Below, one piece after another: positions 43,661-53,900 of a DNA stretch of 64,000 nucleotides (position 1 is its first letter; each line of letters starts with the position of its first letter). The translations under genes were made by a program, and so were the position numbers. The notes under the pieces are model-generated. The model searched no databases and was not told the origin of the DNA. It saw only the letters and a program-made list of their open reading frames with translations. Source of the stretch: Dyadobacter koreensis (lineage in GTDB: Bacteria; Bacteroidota; Bacteroidia; Cytophagales; Spirosomataceae); assembly GCF_900108855.1 (NCBI RefSeq), contig NZ_FNXY01000006.1, positions 62,001 through 126,000 of the forward strand, written 5' to 3'.

Positions 43661-44440
43661 TTAATCTACCAACCCGTTCAACTTCGCAAACGGGTCATGA
43701 TGAGGATCCGTATTCCATTCATATTCGGCACCATTTGCTACTTTAATCGCGGTTTCTCTTCCAAATAATTTGTCTATAAGCGCCAATGCCATGTCGGTTC
43801 CGGCAGAAATTCCGGAAGAAGTAAAATATTTACCATCTTCCACCCATCTTGCCTGCGCAACCCATTTCACCTTTTCCCCCTGGCTCGTCGCCCATTTATA
43901 CGAGCGCTTGTTCGTGGTGGCTTTTAGCCCGTCGATAAGACCTGTTTTGGCAAGCACAGCGGAGCCGGTACAAATGGAAGCAACGTGAGGAGTCGCTTCT
44001 GCCATTGATTTGAATGAAGCCAGAAAGGGAGCATTATTAACTTCCCGGCGCGTTCCCATTCCTCCGGGGATCATCACGATATCCAGCTTTGGAGCATTGT
44101 CAAATGTATAATCAACAGCTACGGCCGGGCCCGCGCTGCTTTTGATATTTCCGGCTTTCTCACCGATCATATAAATCGTCACTTTGTCTTTCAAGGCCCC
44201 AAACATTTCCAGAGGCCCGAAGGTGTCGAGCAACTGGAATCCTTCAAAAACGACCATGCCAAGAATCATTTTCTTGTCTTCCGCCTGCGTTGTAATATTT
44301 CCTTGTTTGGTTTTTGCCATACCGGATAGGGGTAAAATTGATAGTGCAGACAAAGCCGTTCCTGTTGCTGAGAGCGACATAAATGTTCGCCTTGACAGAA
44401 AACGTGACTTGCAATTATCATGTGTAGATTGGTTTTTCAT
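43661..44440 (-). CDS. Exported DJ-1/PfpI-family protein
   Basis: A 259-residue protein with a twin-arginine type leader (SRRTFMSLSATG) and a class I glutamine amidotransferase-like DJ-1/PfpI domain (about 55-235): MVVFEGFQLLDTFGPLEMFG, DIVMIPGGMGTR, and the nucleophile elbow ASICTGSAVLAKTG with Cys157. It resembles isonitrile hydratase/ThiJ-type enzymes; there is no AraC domain, so it is not a GATase-type regulator. A periplasmic location is unusual for the family and rests on the Tat signal. Confidence 0.87.
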   Translation of the reverse strand: MKNQSTHDNCKSRFLSRRTFMSLSATGTALSALSILPLSGMAKTKQGNITTQAEDKKMILGMVVFEGFQLLDTFGPLEMFGALKDKVTIYMIGEKAGNIKSSAGPAVAVDYTFDNAPKLDIVMIPGGMGTRREVNNAPFLASFKSMAEATPHVASICTGSAVLAKTGLIDGLKATTNKRSYKWATSQGEKVKWVAQARWVEDGKYFTSSGISAGTDMALALIDKLFGRETAIKVANGAEYEWNTDPHHDPFAKLNGLVD

Positions 44441-44593
44441 AGGAGTGATTATTTATATTTATCCGTCAATTTACCAAACAAAATCGGTTTTACCGGAAGA
44501 TATTTACCAGAAGAAAAACATACTTTTATTTTATCAGGAAATCGTATTCTTAGTTGTGTCAATTTTTGGAAAACATAATTAAATAACGAGTCA

Positions 44594-45030
44594 TGAAAAA
44601 CGTAATTTTGGACTTGGCAGTGATGCCGGATGGTTTTATTGAAGGACCAGATGGTGAGATCGACTGGTGTGTAAATAGATGAAGGTATTAAATTCGACGA
44701 GTTCCTTACGGATATCGATATGATCTTTCATGTCCGTTTGAGTTAAAATCTTTGGGAACCGTATCAACCGGATTAAAATGTCTCGGAAACAGAAAGAAAA
44801 TCTCTGGTAAAGTGTTCTCAACAAATAGAAATACGTTTTCTCACGAAATCCAAAAAGAGATAATTACGATAACTTTTATTAGTTCGGATATCTTGGAAAA
44901 AACTGAAGCGATTAAAAGAGCGTGGGGGGGATAGGTGATATGGCGGCAGTAGCCAGATAACCATATATCTGATATCAATCAAAGGGTAAATTTAGTTCTG
45001 GATAAAATGTAATGGTGTCTGGATCTGGCG
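44594..45030 (+). pseudogene. Degraded dihydrofolate reductase-family (RibD C-terminal-like) gene
   Basis: Starts well with MKNVILDLAVMPDGFIEGPDG then stops. DEGIKFDEFLTDIDMIFHVR follows in a shifted frame, then KVFSTNRNTF and ITFISSDILEKTEAIKRAWG and a stop. These match, in order, the N-terminal, middle and pre-glycine-loop parts of the family. Several stops and shifts make it non-functional. Confidence 0.62.
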
Positions 45031-45110
45031 TTACAATGCTTCCTTATCATCGGAAATAATGAAAAAACTTGGGGACCCAGACGATAAAGATCCAATCCCC
45101 AAATTCTGTA

Positions 45111-46235
45111 TTATCCTTTTCCTTCCACGCCTGGCTTTGTTTCTATGGCAGCTTTTTTACGAAAACCTGAAAATACCATCGGATTTTTGGCAGGCCTTTC
45201 ATCGCCCAATAAAACACCCCATTGTTTAAAAATGTCGGTACGGTCAAAAATTACTTTCAATACCGCGATGATCGGCATGGATAAAAACATTCCGGAAACA
45301 CCTGCAATACTACCGCCGATAACTACTCCCAGAATCGAGAAGAGTGCATTGATTTTGACTTTTGAACCTACAATGCGAGGCATAAGTATATTATTATCCA
45401 GGAACTGAATTCCGGCAATTACACACAAAACGGTGACAATCGGCCACAGTTCTGTTGAGGAAGTAAGTGTAAGCAGTACGCCGATCACGTTTCCGATCAA
45501 AGCGCCGATGTAAGGAATCAGATTTAGAAAAGCGAAAATGACACCGATCAATAAAGCGTGTTTTATCCCTATAATCATTAAAATTCCCCCGAGAAGTATC
45601 GTCATATACGTAACCTGTATCAACAATCCGATCAGATAACTTTTTATAATCGTTTCTGTTTCGTAAATAGCTTCTTTCACTTTCGGATGATGGCTTTCGC
45701 TGAACCACATAAAGATGAAACGCAGAAGAATGTCCTTATAAAAAAGGATCAGATAAATGTAAATGGGCAGCAGGCCGACAAAGACAAATAATGAGCTTAG
45801 CGTCACGGCAACGCCGCTCATTTTTTTTCCCGCAAAGCTGACCACCTCATTTGTGTTTTTATTAATAAAATCGACTTGCTCTTTTGCAGAATAATCGCTG
45901 ATGCTTGAAATCCAGTCACTAAGCGATTTTAAATGAATACTGACATTGTTTTTGATGCGCGGAAAATCTTCGACCAGATTACTTACCTGCGCTGAAAAAA
46001 ACCAGACAATTCCGGCCAGCAGGATAACGAGCATTAATATAGGTAAGACAATAGCCAGCGCTTCAGGGAATTTGTACTTCTTTAAAAAACGAAAAACGGG
46101 AAGCAGCACCAGGCTGATAAAAAAGGCCATGATCACCGGCATGATGATGTCGCTGCCAATAACGAGTATAGTCCCCAGCAATACGAGACCGAGCAATTCA
46201 ATAGAACGTTTGACAGTTAGAGGTATATCATTCAT
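45111..46235 (-). CDS. AI-2E family transporter
   Basis: A 374-residue integral membrane protein of the AI-2 exporter/TqsA-like superfamily: MPVIMAFFISLVLLPVFRFL near the start, the long periplasmic loop (about 75-145), and the signature LIPYIGALIGNVIGVLLTL and MPRIVGSKVKINALFSILG. Some members are Na+/H+ antiporters, others transport AI-2 or related solutes; the sequence alone does not decide. Basic tail RKKAAIETK. Confidence 0.92.
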   Translation of the reverse strand: MNDIPLTVKRSIELLGLVLLGTILVIGSDIIMPVIMAFFISLVLLPVFRFLKKYKFPEALAIVLPILMLVILLAGIVWFFSAQVSNLVEDFPRIKNNVSIHLKSLSDWISSISDYSAKEQVDFINKNTNEVVSFAGKKMSGVAVTLSSLFVFVGLLPIYIYLILFYKDILLRFIFMWFSESHHPKVKEAIYETETIIKSYLIGLLIQVTYMTILLGGILMIIGIKHALLIGVIFAFLNLIPYIGALIGNVIGVLLTLTSSTELWPIVTVLCVIAGIQFLDNNILMPRIVGSKVKINALFSILGVVIGGSIAGVSGMFLSMPIIAVLKVIFDRTDIFKQWGVLLGDERPAKNPMVFSGFRKKAAIETKPGVEGKG

Positions 46236-46493
46236 TTGTGGATGTGTTTAATTGGTGCAAGAATTGTTTTTGATAAATTATAAAAATTATACGTAAATTG
46301 TTTCCCTTTCACACATGAAAAACAATCGGTTTCGTTAGCCATCTCCTCTCTGAATAGTATTTGGAATTCCATTTATTTACACAATAAAAGTGTACCATCA
46401 ATAATTATCGGCTTTGTTGGATTAAAAATCCCGTTCGCGGCAATTTTCAGGAACAATTATTTTAAAGGCGCTGCAAACAAACTTTACTTCAAC

Positions 46494-46793
46494 ATGAAAA
46501 TGATAAGAAATAGTATCGGACTTTTGGCGCTGGCGACGATGCTGGTATGTAGCTCATGCGGCAAGGAAAAGTCATCGGATTCTGACAGTGGCTCGGATTC
46601 ACAAACTACACCAAACGATAGTTCCGGGGTTGAAAGCAAAGCTGCCATGGGTACAGATGAAGGCAGGCAAAAGGAAGTTTCAGGGTATCCGTCCAACCAG
46701 GCCAACCTGAACAGCGATTCGACAAGAAGGCTGCATGATATCGACACAACCGAAAAAGCAACGACAAAAGATAAGCCCAACAAGCATCAGTAA
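46494..46793 (+). CDS. Small Ser/Asp-rich lipoprotein
   Basis: A 99-residue protein with a lipobox CSSC, followed by a low-complexity polar chain (KSSDSDSGSDSQTTPNDSSG) and a Lys-rich end. No fold is expected; it is probably disordered and surface or periplasmic. Real gene status rests on the good signal peptide and on lying 57 nt upstream of the co-directional SDR. Confidence 0.6.
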   Translation: MKMIRNSIGLLALATMLVCSSCGKEKSSDSDSGSDSQTTPNDSSGVESKAAMGTDEGRQKEVSGYPSNQANLNSDSTRRLHDIDTTEKATTKDKPNKHQ

Positions 46794-46850
46794 TTGTTAT
46801 TTTAATAATGGTATACCAAGTACAGCCATACTTTCATTAAATATCACATC

Positions 46851-47891
46851 ATGAAAAATGCAGGAAATACAATGCCATTGATATCCAAAAAAACTGCTCT
46901 CTTTGCCGCATTGGGTGTCGGATTATTTGCTTTGGCAAAAACCGTTTACAACGAAATGACAAAATATGATCTGCGCGGGAAAGTGGTGCTGGTTACGGGT
47001 GGTTCCCGAGGCCTCGGATTGGCAATGGCCAGAGTATTAGCTGAAAAAGGCGCGAAAATTGTGATCTGTGCAAGAACAGAAGAACAGCTGGAAGATGCAA
47101 AAATGGATTTGCTTAACAGAGGTGCGGAGGTGCTTGCCGTGGAAGCTGATGTAAGTATACAAAATGATGTAGCAAGAGTGATTCAAAGAACGCTCAACCG
47201 GTTCGGCCAGCTTGATGTCGTGATTAACAATGCAGGAATCATGATGGTTGGTGCGGAAGATGTTATGGAAGTGGAGGAATATAAAAAGGTGATGGACAGT
47301 AATCTCTGGTCAGCATTGTACACGATCAAAGCGGCACTCCCTCAATTTTTATCGCAGGGAGAAGGCAGAATTGTGAATATCTGTTCCATTGGCGGCAAGA
47401 TTGCGGTACCACATATGCTTCCTTACAGCGTAAGCAAGTTTGCGATGGTTGGTCTGTCGGAGGGGCTGGGAGCGGAGCTGAAAAAGGACAATATTCACGT
47501 AACAACAGTCATTCCGAATCTGATGCGCACCGGAAGCCCGAGAAATGTATGGGTTAAGGGCGATCACAAGGCAGAATATGAGTGGTTTAAATTAGCAGAT
47601 TCATTGCCAATGCTATCTCAAAATGCGGACGATGCAGCGAAATCAATTATTGAGGCGTTGGAATTTGGGACAAATGAGGTTATTCTTACTCAAACTGCCA
47701 AAGTTGTCGTAGCATTACAAGGGCTTATTCCCGGCGGAATTAATTCGATCATGCAGCTCGCTAATCGTTTTTTACCAAAAAGCGGAAACGATCATGAGAT
47801 GAAACGAGGGTGGGAGAGTGAAACGAAGTTGTCTAACAGCTGGCTCGCCTCTCTAACCAACGATGCTGCCGTGAAATTCAACGAAGTTTAG
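46851..47891 (+). CDS. SDR-family oxidoreductase with N-terminal hydrophobic segment
   Basis: A 346-residue short-chain dehydrogenase. An N-terminal hydrophobic stretch (KTALFAALGVGLFALAKTV) may anchor it. The Rossmann domain has TGGSRGLG, then NNAG, and Ser in NICSIGGK with YSVSK. The extra C-terminal 90 residues (LPMLSQNADDAAKSIIEAL) are longer than the 250-residue norm. Ends at a bidirectional terminator facing another SDR gene. Confidence 0.9.
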   Translation: MKNAGNTMPLISKKTALFAALGVGLFALAKTVYNEMTKYDLRGKVVLVTGGSRGLGLAMARVLAEKGAKIVICARTEEQLEDAKMDLLNRGAEVLAVEADVSIQNDVARVIQRTLNRFGQLDVVINNAGIMMVGAEDVMEVEEYKKVMDSNLWSALYTIKAALPQFLSQGEGRIVNICSIGGKIAVPHMLPYSVSKFAMVGLSEGLGAELKKDNIHVTTVIPNLMRTGSPRNVWVKGDHKAEYEWFKLADSLPMLSQNADDAAKSIIEALEFGTNEVILTQTAKVVVALQGLIPGGINSIMQLANRFLPKSGNDHEMKRGWESETKLSNSWLASLTNDAAVKFNEV

Positions 47892-47911
47892 ATTCCGAAC
47901 AACATAAAAGT

Positions 47912-47944
47912 AAAAATCTCCGTCAGCTAGTGGCGGAGATTTTT
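47912..47944. terminator. Bidirectional terminator
   Basis: AAAAATCTCCG and CGGAGATTTTT form an 11-bp stem with A- and T-runs on both sides, between two converging SDR genes. Confidence 0.88.
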
Positions 47945-47968
47945 TTGTTATTTAAGTCCTGATTCCGC

Positions 47969-48769
47969 CTAGTCGTGATTCACAGGTTTTTGCTGTTCGT
48001 TCATTAAATGAGCTACTGTACTGTCAGGAGTTATCGCAGACATTGCGATTTGTACCTTGTTTTTAAATCCGGAAATGACTTTGTCTTTTCCAGCCATCAG
48101 TGCCTCGTACCCGTCTTTGGCAACATCTGCGGGATCAGATAGCGCATCCTTATCCTGAACGGCTTTGCTATCATTCATATCAGCCTTATTGAAGAAATCT
48201 GTATCGGTCGCCCCCGGCATTAGCGCTGTTACCGTGATATTTTCATAATCTTTAAGTTCTTCCCTTATGGCTTCGGAAAATGAAAGCACGTAAGCTTTGG
48301 TGCCATGATACACTGCTTGCCACGGACCCGGAACTTTGCTGGCGATTGAAGCAAGATTTAAAATTTTGCCAGAATTCCGGAGCATCATATCTTGTAAAAA
48401 ACATTTTGTAAGAATAGTGAGCGCCGCCACGTTCAAGTCGATAATGTTGAGTTCCCGGTTAATATCCGTATTCTTGAATTCTCCATAAACACCTTGTCCG
48501 GCGTTGTTTACAAGTATCTCTACTTCTATATCTCTTCTTTTTACTTCTTCATAAAGGGAGAAAACTTCATCACGATTAAAGAGATCGCGCACCATCGGGA
48601 TAACATCAATCGAATCATTTGCCAGCTGGCCTGCTACCGCTGAGAGGTCAGCTTCATTTCTCCCGACGATAATTAAATTGTATTGATCTTTCGCGAACAG
48701 CTTCGCCAATTCCAGCCCTATACCACTCGTCGCGCCTGTTATCAACGCGTATTTTTGTGACGTTACCAT
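47969..48769 (-). CDS. SDR-family oxidoreductase
   Basis: A 266-residue short-chain dehydrogenase: TGATSGIG, NNAGQG, Ser in NLASIASK and YHGTK. The pattern VPGPWQAVYHGTKAYVLSF is typical of the YqjQ/DltE-like group. Substrate unknown. Its start faces the GH9 gene across about 25 bp. Confidence 0.92.
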   Translation of the reverse strand: MVTSQKYALITGATSGIGLELAKLFAKDQYNLIIVGRNEADLSAVAGQLANDSIDVIPMVRDLFNRDEVFSLYEEVKRRDIEVEILVNNAGQGVYGEFKNTDINRELNIIDLNVAALTILTKCFLQDMMLRNSGKILNLASIASKVPGPWQAVYHGTKAYVLSFSEAIREELKDYENITVTALMPGATDTDFFNKADMNDSKAVQDKDALSDPADVAKDGYEALMAGKDKVISGFKNKVQIAMSAITPDSTVAHLMNEQQKPVNHD

Positions 48770-48794
48770 ATCAGATTTTTAATTTAAATTGTTG

Positions 48795-51353
48795 ATGATT
48801 TCGCCTAATGTTAAAAATGTTATGCCTAAAGTGCCTGATCAAATCCGTACTAGGTTTAAGCCGGTGATTTGTTTGTTAATAATTCTGGTAACTCTGCCGT
48901 GGACGGGCAGGGCTGAAAATTCCTGGATAAGGATTAACCAGCTTGGTTATCAGCCAGCAAGTATAAAAGTTGCAGTCTGGGTAGGCAAAAGAGGTTCTGA
49001 ACCTGCTTCAACATTCCAGGTTATTGATTGCAAAACCTTCAAGTCAGTTTTTACAGGAAAAAGCGGGAAAGACTTTGGAGAGTTTGGGCCTTTTTCAAAA
49101 GTAATCCGGCTTAATTTTAGCCAGTTGAAATCAGAAGGTGATTATTTTATCTCGTGCGGCAAAACAGTTTCGCCAGTTTTTCGAGTCAGTAAAGATGTCT
49201 ATACCGGAGCAGCCGATTTTGGGCTTCGTTATATGCGCCAGCAGCGAAGTGGTTTCAATCCTTTTTTAAAAGATTCCTGCCATACAACTGATGGTTATAC
49301 GATGTATGGCCCGATGCCTGATACTACCCGTATTGACGTGTCTGGCGGCTGGCATGATGCAACAGACTACCTGCAATATGCGACAACTTCGGCTAACGCT
49401 ACTTATCATTTACTGGCCGCATACAGAGATTTTCCGGAAGTGTTTTCCGATAAACATCTCGCCAATGGTCTGGTTGGAGTCAATGGAACGGCTGATGTTC
49501 TTGACGAAGCGCGCTGGGGACTGGATTGGCTATTAAAAATGCATCCGAAAGAGGATTGGTTATTTAATCAGCTGGCGGATGATCGGGATCACGTTGGTTT
49601 CCGATTGCCGACAAAAGATTCTGCGGATTATGGTGTGGGGCCTGGCAAAGGCCGGCCTGTATATTTCGCATCGGGCGTGCCTCAGGGGCTAGGGAAATAT
49701 AAGAATAAATCTGCCGGTGTTGCTTCAATTGCAGGAAAATTTGCCAGCGCCTTCGCTCTCGGATCCTCTCTATATACCAATTTAAATCCTCAGTTTTCTA
49801 AGTTATTGAATCAAAAATCACGATCGTCTTATCAGCTGGGCCTCAATAAACCAGGGGTCGCTCAGACTGCTCCAAACCGTAGTCCTTATTTCTATGAAGA
49901 AGACAACTGGTCGGATGATATGGAACTCGGGTCAGCAGCTTTGTTTCAGCTGACCGGTGAAAAGAAATATTTTGAGGAATCATTGAAGTTTAGTTCGCAG
50001 GAACCTGTGACACCATGGATGGGAACAGATACGGCCAGACATTATCAGTGGTATCCCTTCCATAATTTTGGGCATTATGAACTGGCAAAAAACTCCGACC
50101 CAAGGAATAAAGCAACGATGGCACTTTATTACAAAACGGGTATTCAAAAAGTGTGGGAAAAAGCTTCCAAGAATGGTTTTTATCAAGGGATTCCATTTAT
50201 CTGGTGTTCCAATAATCTGACAACTTCTTTCGCTATTCAGTGTTATTTGTATCGTCAAATGACCGGTGATAACCAATTTCAGGAACTTGAACAAGCTTGT
50301 TTTGACTGGCTTTTCGGATGTAACCCATGGGGTAAATCGATGGTATACGGCTTGCCGGAAAAAGGCGATACTCCAAAATATCCGCATTCGTCGTTTTCGC
50401 TTTTATATCAGTATCCGCTTGATGGAGGACTTGTCGATGGTCCGGTTTATGGAAGCATTTTCAAAAATCTTAAAGGTCTTACTCTATCAGGGGAAGACAA
50501 GTATGCCGAATTCCAGTCTGATTACGTTGTCTATCACGACGATGCCGGGGATTATAGCACAAACGAGCCAACCATGGATGGGACTGCTTCTTTAATTTAT
50601 CTGCTGGCTGCCAAGCAGCATCAGTCGGGCGATAAGAAATTAAAGAAAAAGCCTGTCAAAGTTTACGGTGGTATCATTCGCGGAGATCAGACGAGCAAAA
50701 AAATAGCACTGGTTTTTACAGGAGATGAGCATGCTGATGGAGGACATTACATTGCCGATGTACTTCACAAGGAAAAAATCAAAGCCTCTTTTTTTCTGAC
50801 AGGAAATTTTTATCGAAATCAATCTTTTCAACCTGTTATAGCAAGATTGAAAAAAGAAGGGAATTATCTGGGCTCACATTCGGATAAACATCTTTTGTAT
50901 TGCGACTGGGAGAAACGAGACAGTCTTCTGGTTACCAGGGAGCAGTTTCAAGCCGATATTTCTAACTCGTTCGAGGAATTGAAAAAGTTAAATATAGACA
51001 AGAAGCAAGCCAGCTATTTCCTGCCGCCTTATGAATGGTACAACGATTCGATCACGGATTGGACGAAGCAATCCGGATTGCAGCTGGTAAATTATTCACC
51101 CGGCACACGCAGCACCGCAGACTACACATATCCTGAACTTGGCGCACGTTATGCAACCAGTAAAACAATTTATAATTCGATCCTGAACCACGAAGAAGAT
51201 AGCCATGATGGTCTCAACGGATTCATCTTGTTGTTACACATAGGCGTGGATCCAAGACGAAAAGATAAATTTTATAAATATCTGCCTGAATCAATTAATG
51301 AATTAAAAAAAAGAGGTTATCAATTTGTGAAAATTGATAACCTGCTTGATTGA
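48795..51353 (+). CDS. GH9 cellulase-like enzyme fused to a NodB polysaccharide deacetylase domain
   Basis: An 852-residue exported enzyme. After the signal peptide comes an Ig-like cellulase N-terminal domain (about 40-130, WIRINQLGYQPASIKVAVWV), then a GH9 catalytic domain (about 135-610) with GGWHDATDY (Asp188, Asp191 as base) and DYSTNEPTMDG (Glu591 as acid). The C-terminal 215 residues form a NodB-like domain: FTGDEHADG (Asp644), SHSDKH (His695, His699 metal ligands), YFLPPYEWY and LLLHIG. It may hydrolyse a beta-glucan and deacetylate it, or only use the domain for binding. ATG 48795 is preferred; Met at 48822 is possible. Confidence 0.92.
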   Translation: MISPNVKNVMPKVPDQIRTRFKPVICLLIILVTLPWTGRAENSWIRINQLGYQPASIKVAVWVGKRGSEPASTFQVIDCKTFKSVFTGKSGKDFGEFGPFSKVIRLNFSQLKSEGDYFISCGKTVSPVFRVSKDVYTGAADFGLRYMRQQRSGFNPFLKDSCHTTDGYTMYGPMPDTTRIDVSGGWHDATDYLQYATTSANATYHLLAAYRDFPEVFSDKHLANGLVGVNGTADVLDEARWGLDWLLKMHPKEDWLFNQLADDRDHVGFRLPTKDSADYGVGPGKGRPVYFASGVPQGLGKYKNKSAGVASIAGKFASAFALGSSLYTNLNPQFSKLLNQKSRSSYQLGLNKPGVAQTAPNRSPYFYEEDNWSDDMELGSAALFQLTGEKKYFEESLKFSSQEPVTPWMGTDTARHYQWYPFHNFGHYELAKNSDPRNKATMALYYKTGIQKVWEKASKNGFYQGIPFIWCSNNLTTSFAIQCYLYRQMTGDNQFQELEQACFDWLFGCNPWGKSMVYGLPEKGDTPKYPHSSFSLLYQYPLDGGLVDGPVYGSIFKNLKGLTLSGEDKYAEFQSDYVVYHDDAGDYSTNEPTMDGTASLIYLLAAKQHQSGDKKLKKKPVKVYGGIIRGDQTSKKIALVFTGDEHADGGHYIADVLHKEKIKASFFLTGNFYRNQSFQPVIARLKKEGNYLGSHSDKHLLYCDWEKRDSLLVTREQFQADISNSFEELKKLNIDKKQASYFLPPYEWYNDSITDWTKQSGLQLVNYSPGTRSTADYTYPELGARYATSKTIYNSILNHEEDSHDGLNGFILLLHIGVDPRRKDKFYKYLPESINELKKRGYQFVKIDNLLD

Positions 51354-51513
51354 AGAAATCTGAGTTTTAAAGTATGGCATCCATTTCGTAGCCCGAATTG
51401 AATTTGATACTTCAGGCCTTCCAATTTCACAATTTTTCTACATCGCTCAGGGAAATAAATGTGAGGAGAAATCCTTGTTCTTCCTTTCGGTGTCGGTGCA
51501 ATGTCGCGAAGCT

Positions 51514-52653
51514 TTAGCGGCCTTCGTTGAAGAAAATAGCCAGGCCATCTTTTCCTGCAACAACGATATCCTTTTTGCCGCTGTTGCGAAGATCGGCTAT
51601 TGAAAAATAAATTCCAGCTCCCTTGCCTTCCCCGTACGGGCCATAACTGATGAAATTTTTAGTGAAGGAATCGCCATTCCACTTAAAATAATAGAGACCG
51701 ACCGGGTCATATTCTCCCGGATCGTTTCCATTATGTGCCCGGAATCTTTTGCCGGTAATCAGCTCATTTTCACCATCGTTATCAATGTCGGTCCATGCCA
51801 TTGTATGGTATTGCGACTGAAAAGGATCGATGGCATGTTTGACAAAACTTATCGTTTTTCCGTTTCGTTTTTGTTCGTACCAATCCAGGCCATAAGTATG
51901 CCCTTGCCCAACAATAATATCGCTCAATCCATCTTTATTAACATCTGCGACGATAATAGGAACACTTGCGTCGCCTAATTTGAAGTCTGAGTGAAGCGTC
52001 CACGGTTTGTTTTTTCGATCTTCGGGAGCTTCCAGCCAGCCGTCAGCTACAACAAAATCTCCGCGACCGTCACCATTGATATCACCAAAACCAAGCCCGT
52101 GCCCATGTGTATCAGCGACCTTGGTCGGTATAAATTTTCCAGTCGCCTTTTTATTTTGATCACGAACCATCGTGTAATAAACCAACGGCAATTTTGGCGT
52201 GTTAGGAACAATTTCCTCGAAACCGTCTCCATCGATGTCCCATGCCCGCGTTGTTTCTATATTCCCTGTTTCAAATAACTCATGTTCCGTCCACTCCCCG
52301 TTCGTTCCCGGATTTTCCCGCCAAAGCAATTTTTTATTAAACCATCCGCCGGTGACATAATCCATCTTGCCATCGCCGTTCACATCATAAGGGACGGTCG
52401 AAAAGTCATCAAAATATTCACTAACTCGTTTTATCTGGCCGATTAAATGTCGTTTTTGGTATAGCGGGCCTTCATACCAGTAACTTCCCGAAACTATATC
52501 CGGCACTTTATCTCCATTCACATCAAAAACACCGGCAGATTCAGCGCTTTCTGAAGCTATCATTTGTTTTCTGAAAGTGAGTTGTTTTAACGTCTGGGCA
52601 GGGAGCACTTGTGTGATGGTTAATCCTAAAAATAACAGTATGTATTTCTTCAT
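51514..52653 (-). CDS. Secreted FG-GAP/VCBS repeat protein
   Basis: A 379-residue protein with a signal peptide (ending LPAQ) and a seven-bladed propeller of calcium-type repeats: GVFDVNGDKVPDIVSG, YDVNGDGKMDYVTG, WDIDGDGFEEIVPN, GDINGDGRGDFVVAD, ADVNKDGLSDIIVGQ, TDIDNDGENELITG. Such proteins bind carbohydrate or other proteins at the cell surface; no enzyme site seen. Follows the GH9 gene in the opposite direction. Confidence 0.92.
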   Translation of the reverse strand: MKKYILLFLGLTITQVLPAQTLKQLTFRKQMIASESAESAGVFDVNGDKVPDIVSGSYWYEGPLYQKRHLIGQIKRVSEYFDDFSTVPYDVNGDGKMDYVTGGWFNKKLLWRENPGTNGEWTEHELFETGNIETTRAWDIDGDGFEEIVPNTPKLPLVYYTMVRDQNKKATGKFIPTKVADTHGHGLGFGDINGDGRGDFVVADGWLEAPEDRKNKPWTLHSDFKLGDASVPIIVADVNKDGLSDIIVGQGHTYGLDWYEQKRNGKTISFVKHAIDPFQSQYHTMAWTDIDNDGENELITGKRFRAHNGNDPGEYDPVGLYYFKWNGDSFTKNFISYGPYGEGKGAGIYFSIADLRNSGKKDIVVAGKDGLAIFFNEGR

Positions 52654-52752
52654 CGTATTTATTTTAAATCGTTTCAGAGTTACAACTAAAAGCGAAATTT
52701 TATTATAAATACTTGAAATAAAACCACGGATAAGCCTGTGTTCTTTAATGAT

Positions 52753-53460
52753 TTACAAAGATTGACAGAATTCAAGAAGTTTTACCAGATCAGTTTCTTT
52801 CAAAAAATCGGTCTCGTTTTCTTTTAAATATGCCGTGATGTCCTTACGTTTTTCAGGAAAAAGTTTCAGGAAATTTGCTCTGTTCGGAAGGGCGAATCTC
52901 AGATTCTGATCGATCAGGTAGTAATCAGATTTTCGTCGCAGGATTAATTTGTCGTTAGATTGGAGCTGCTGTAGTTCGCCGTTTCTGTTGGAGAAATTTG
53001 AAAAACTTGAAACCGCAGCCGTACCGGAATATTCGTTATATCCCGCATATTTTTCATTTCCCATGATCAGAAGCATTTGCTGCTTCCCCAACTTTATCTT
53101 ACCATAATTCCCAATTTTTTGAATATGTCCATGGCTTCGATCGAAATAGAACGTGTCAGACTGAATGATAATCTTACTTATAAAGTCATTGTCTCCAAGT
53201 AATAATGTGTCTTTGGCCGGGCTGATGAACTGGATTTCCCGGTGAAAAAGGCTGTAATTCAATGGTGATTTTGAAATATTTCCATTTCGGAAAAAGACTT
53301 TTCCTTCCTTAAATTCTTCATACAGATATCTGTCACGCATCGGAACGGTTTTCCGGATATCAGATCCATTTTTTACACGAATCGTTTTATCCGTGTTCTG
53401 GGCATTAAGATTGGTGTAAATACAAATCAGTATACAGAAAATGGAGAAAATTTTTATCAT
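52753..53460 (-). CDS. Secreted protein of unknown function
   Basis: A 235-residue protein with a clear signal peptide (FSIFCILICIYTNLNAQ). The mature part is basic, with short beta-like segments; no domain recognised. Composition is normal for the region. Ends with a small alpha-helix rich in Leu and Glu. Confidence 0.72.
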   Translation of the reverse strand: MIKIFSIFCILICIYTNLNAQNTDKTIRVKNGSDIRKTVPMRDRYLYEEFKEGKVFFRNGNISKSPLNYSLFHREIQFISPAKDTLLLGDNDFISKIIIQSDTFYFDRSHGHIQKIGNYGKIKLGKQQMLLIMGNEKYAGYNEYSGTAAVSSFSNFSNRNGELQQLQSNDKLILRRKSDYYLIDQNLRFALPNRANFLKLFPEKRKDITAYLKENETDFLKETDLVKLLEFCQSL

Positions 53461-53900
53461 GGCGTTGTATCTTAAAGGGAAGCTTAATTTACAATAAATA
53501 CAATTATTAGTCTAAAAAATTGTATTTAAAGTTTGTCTCACATTTGATCATATACTGTTTATGGATTGTATTATCCTCCTCGCTCAGGGTATGAATTAGT
53601 TTGGTATAGCATGTCGATACATATAAATATTTTAATATGGAAATTTAATTATTGTTTAATCAAAATACGATTAAACAATACGATTTTGATCTAATAAAAT
53701 AGCATATTTGTGATAATATCGATATTTTCTACTTGAATAATAGTAGTATTTTATAGGTTACTTACAAAGCGTTTTATTGTAATAATTAAATTCTACTATC
53801 CAAACAAAATCGATCTTCTACTCCTTGATTTATGTTTTAGAATGACCTTTGTGCAGTAAAATTTAAAGCGGCTCTGGGCGCTTCACACAAAAATTTAATA
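53461..53900. other. AT-rich intergenic region upstream of the T9SS cargo gene
   Basis: A 440-bp spacer between divergent genes, very AT-rich at 53600-53800. GACCTTTG near 53843-53850 is one base from the TAnnTTTG element and may be the promoter of the cargo gene. I see no ORF or repeat. Confidence 0.4.

Noticed and set aside
43661..44440. GATase1-like AraC transcriptional regulator
   Set aside because: No C-terminal helix-turn-helix, and a twin-arginine leader is present.
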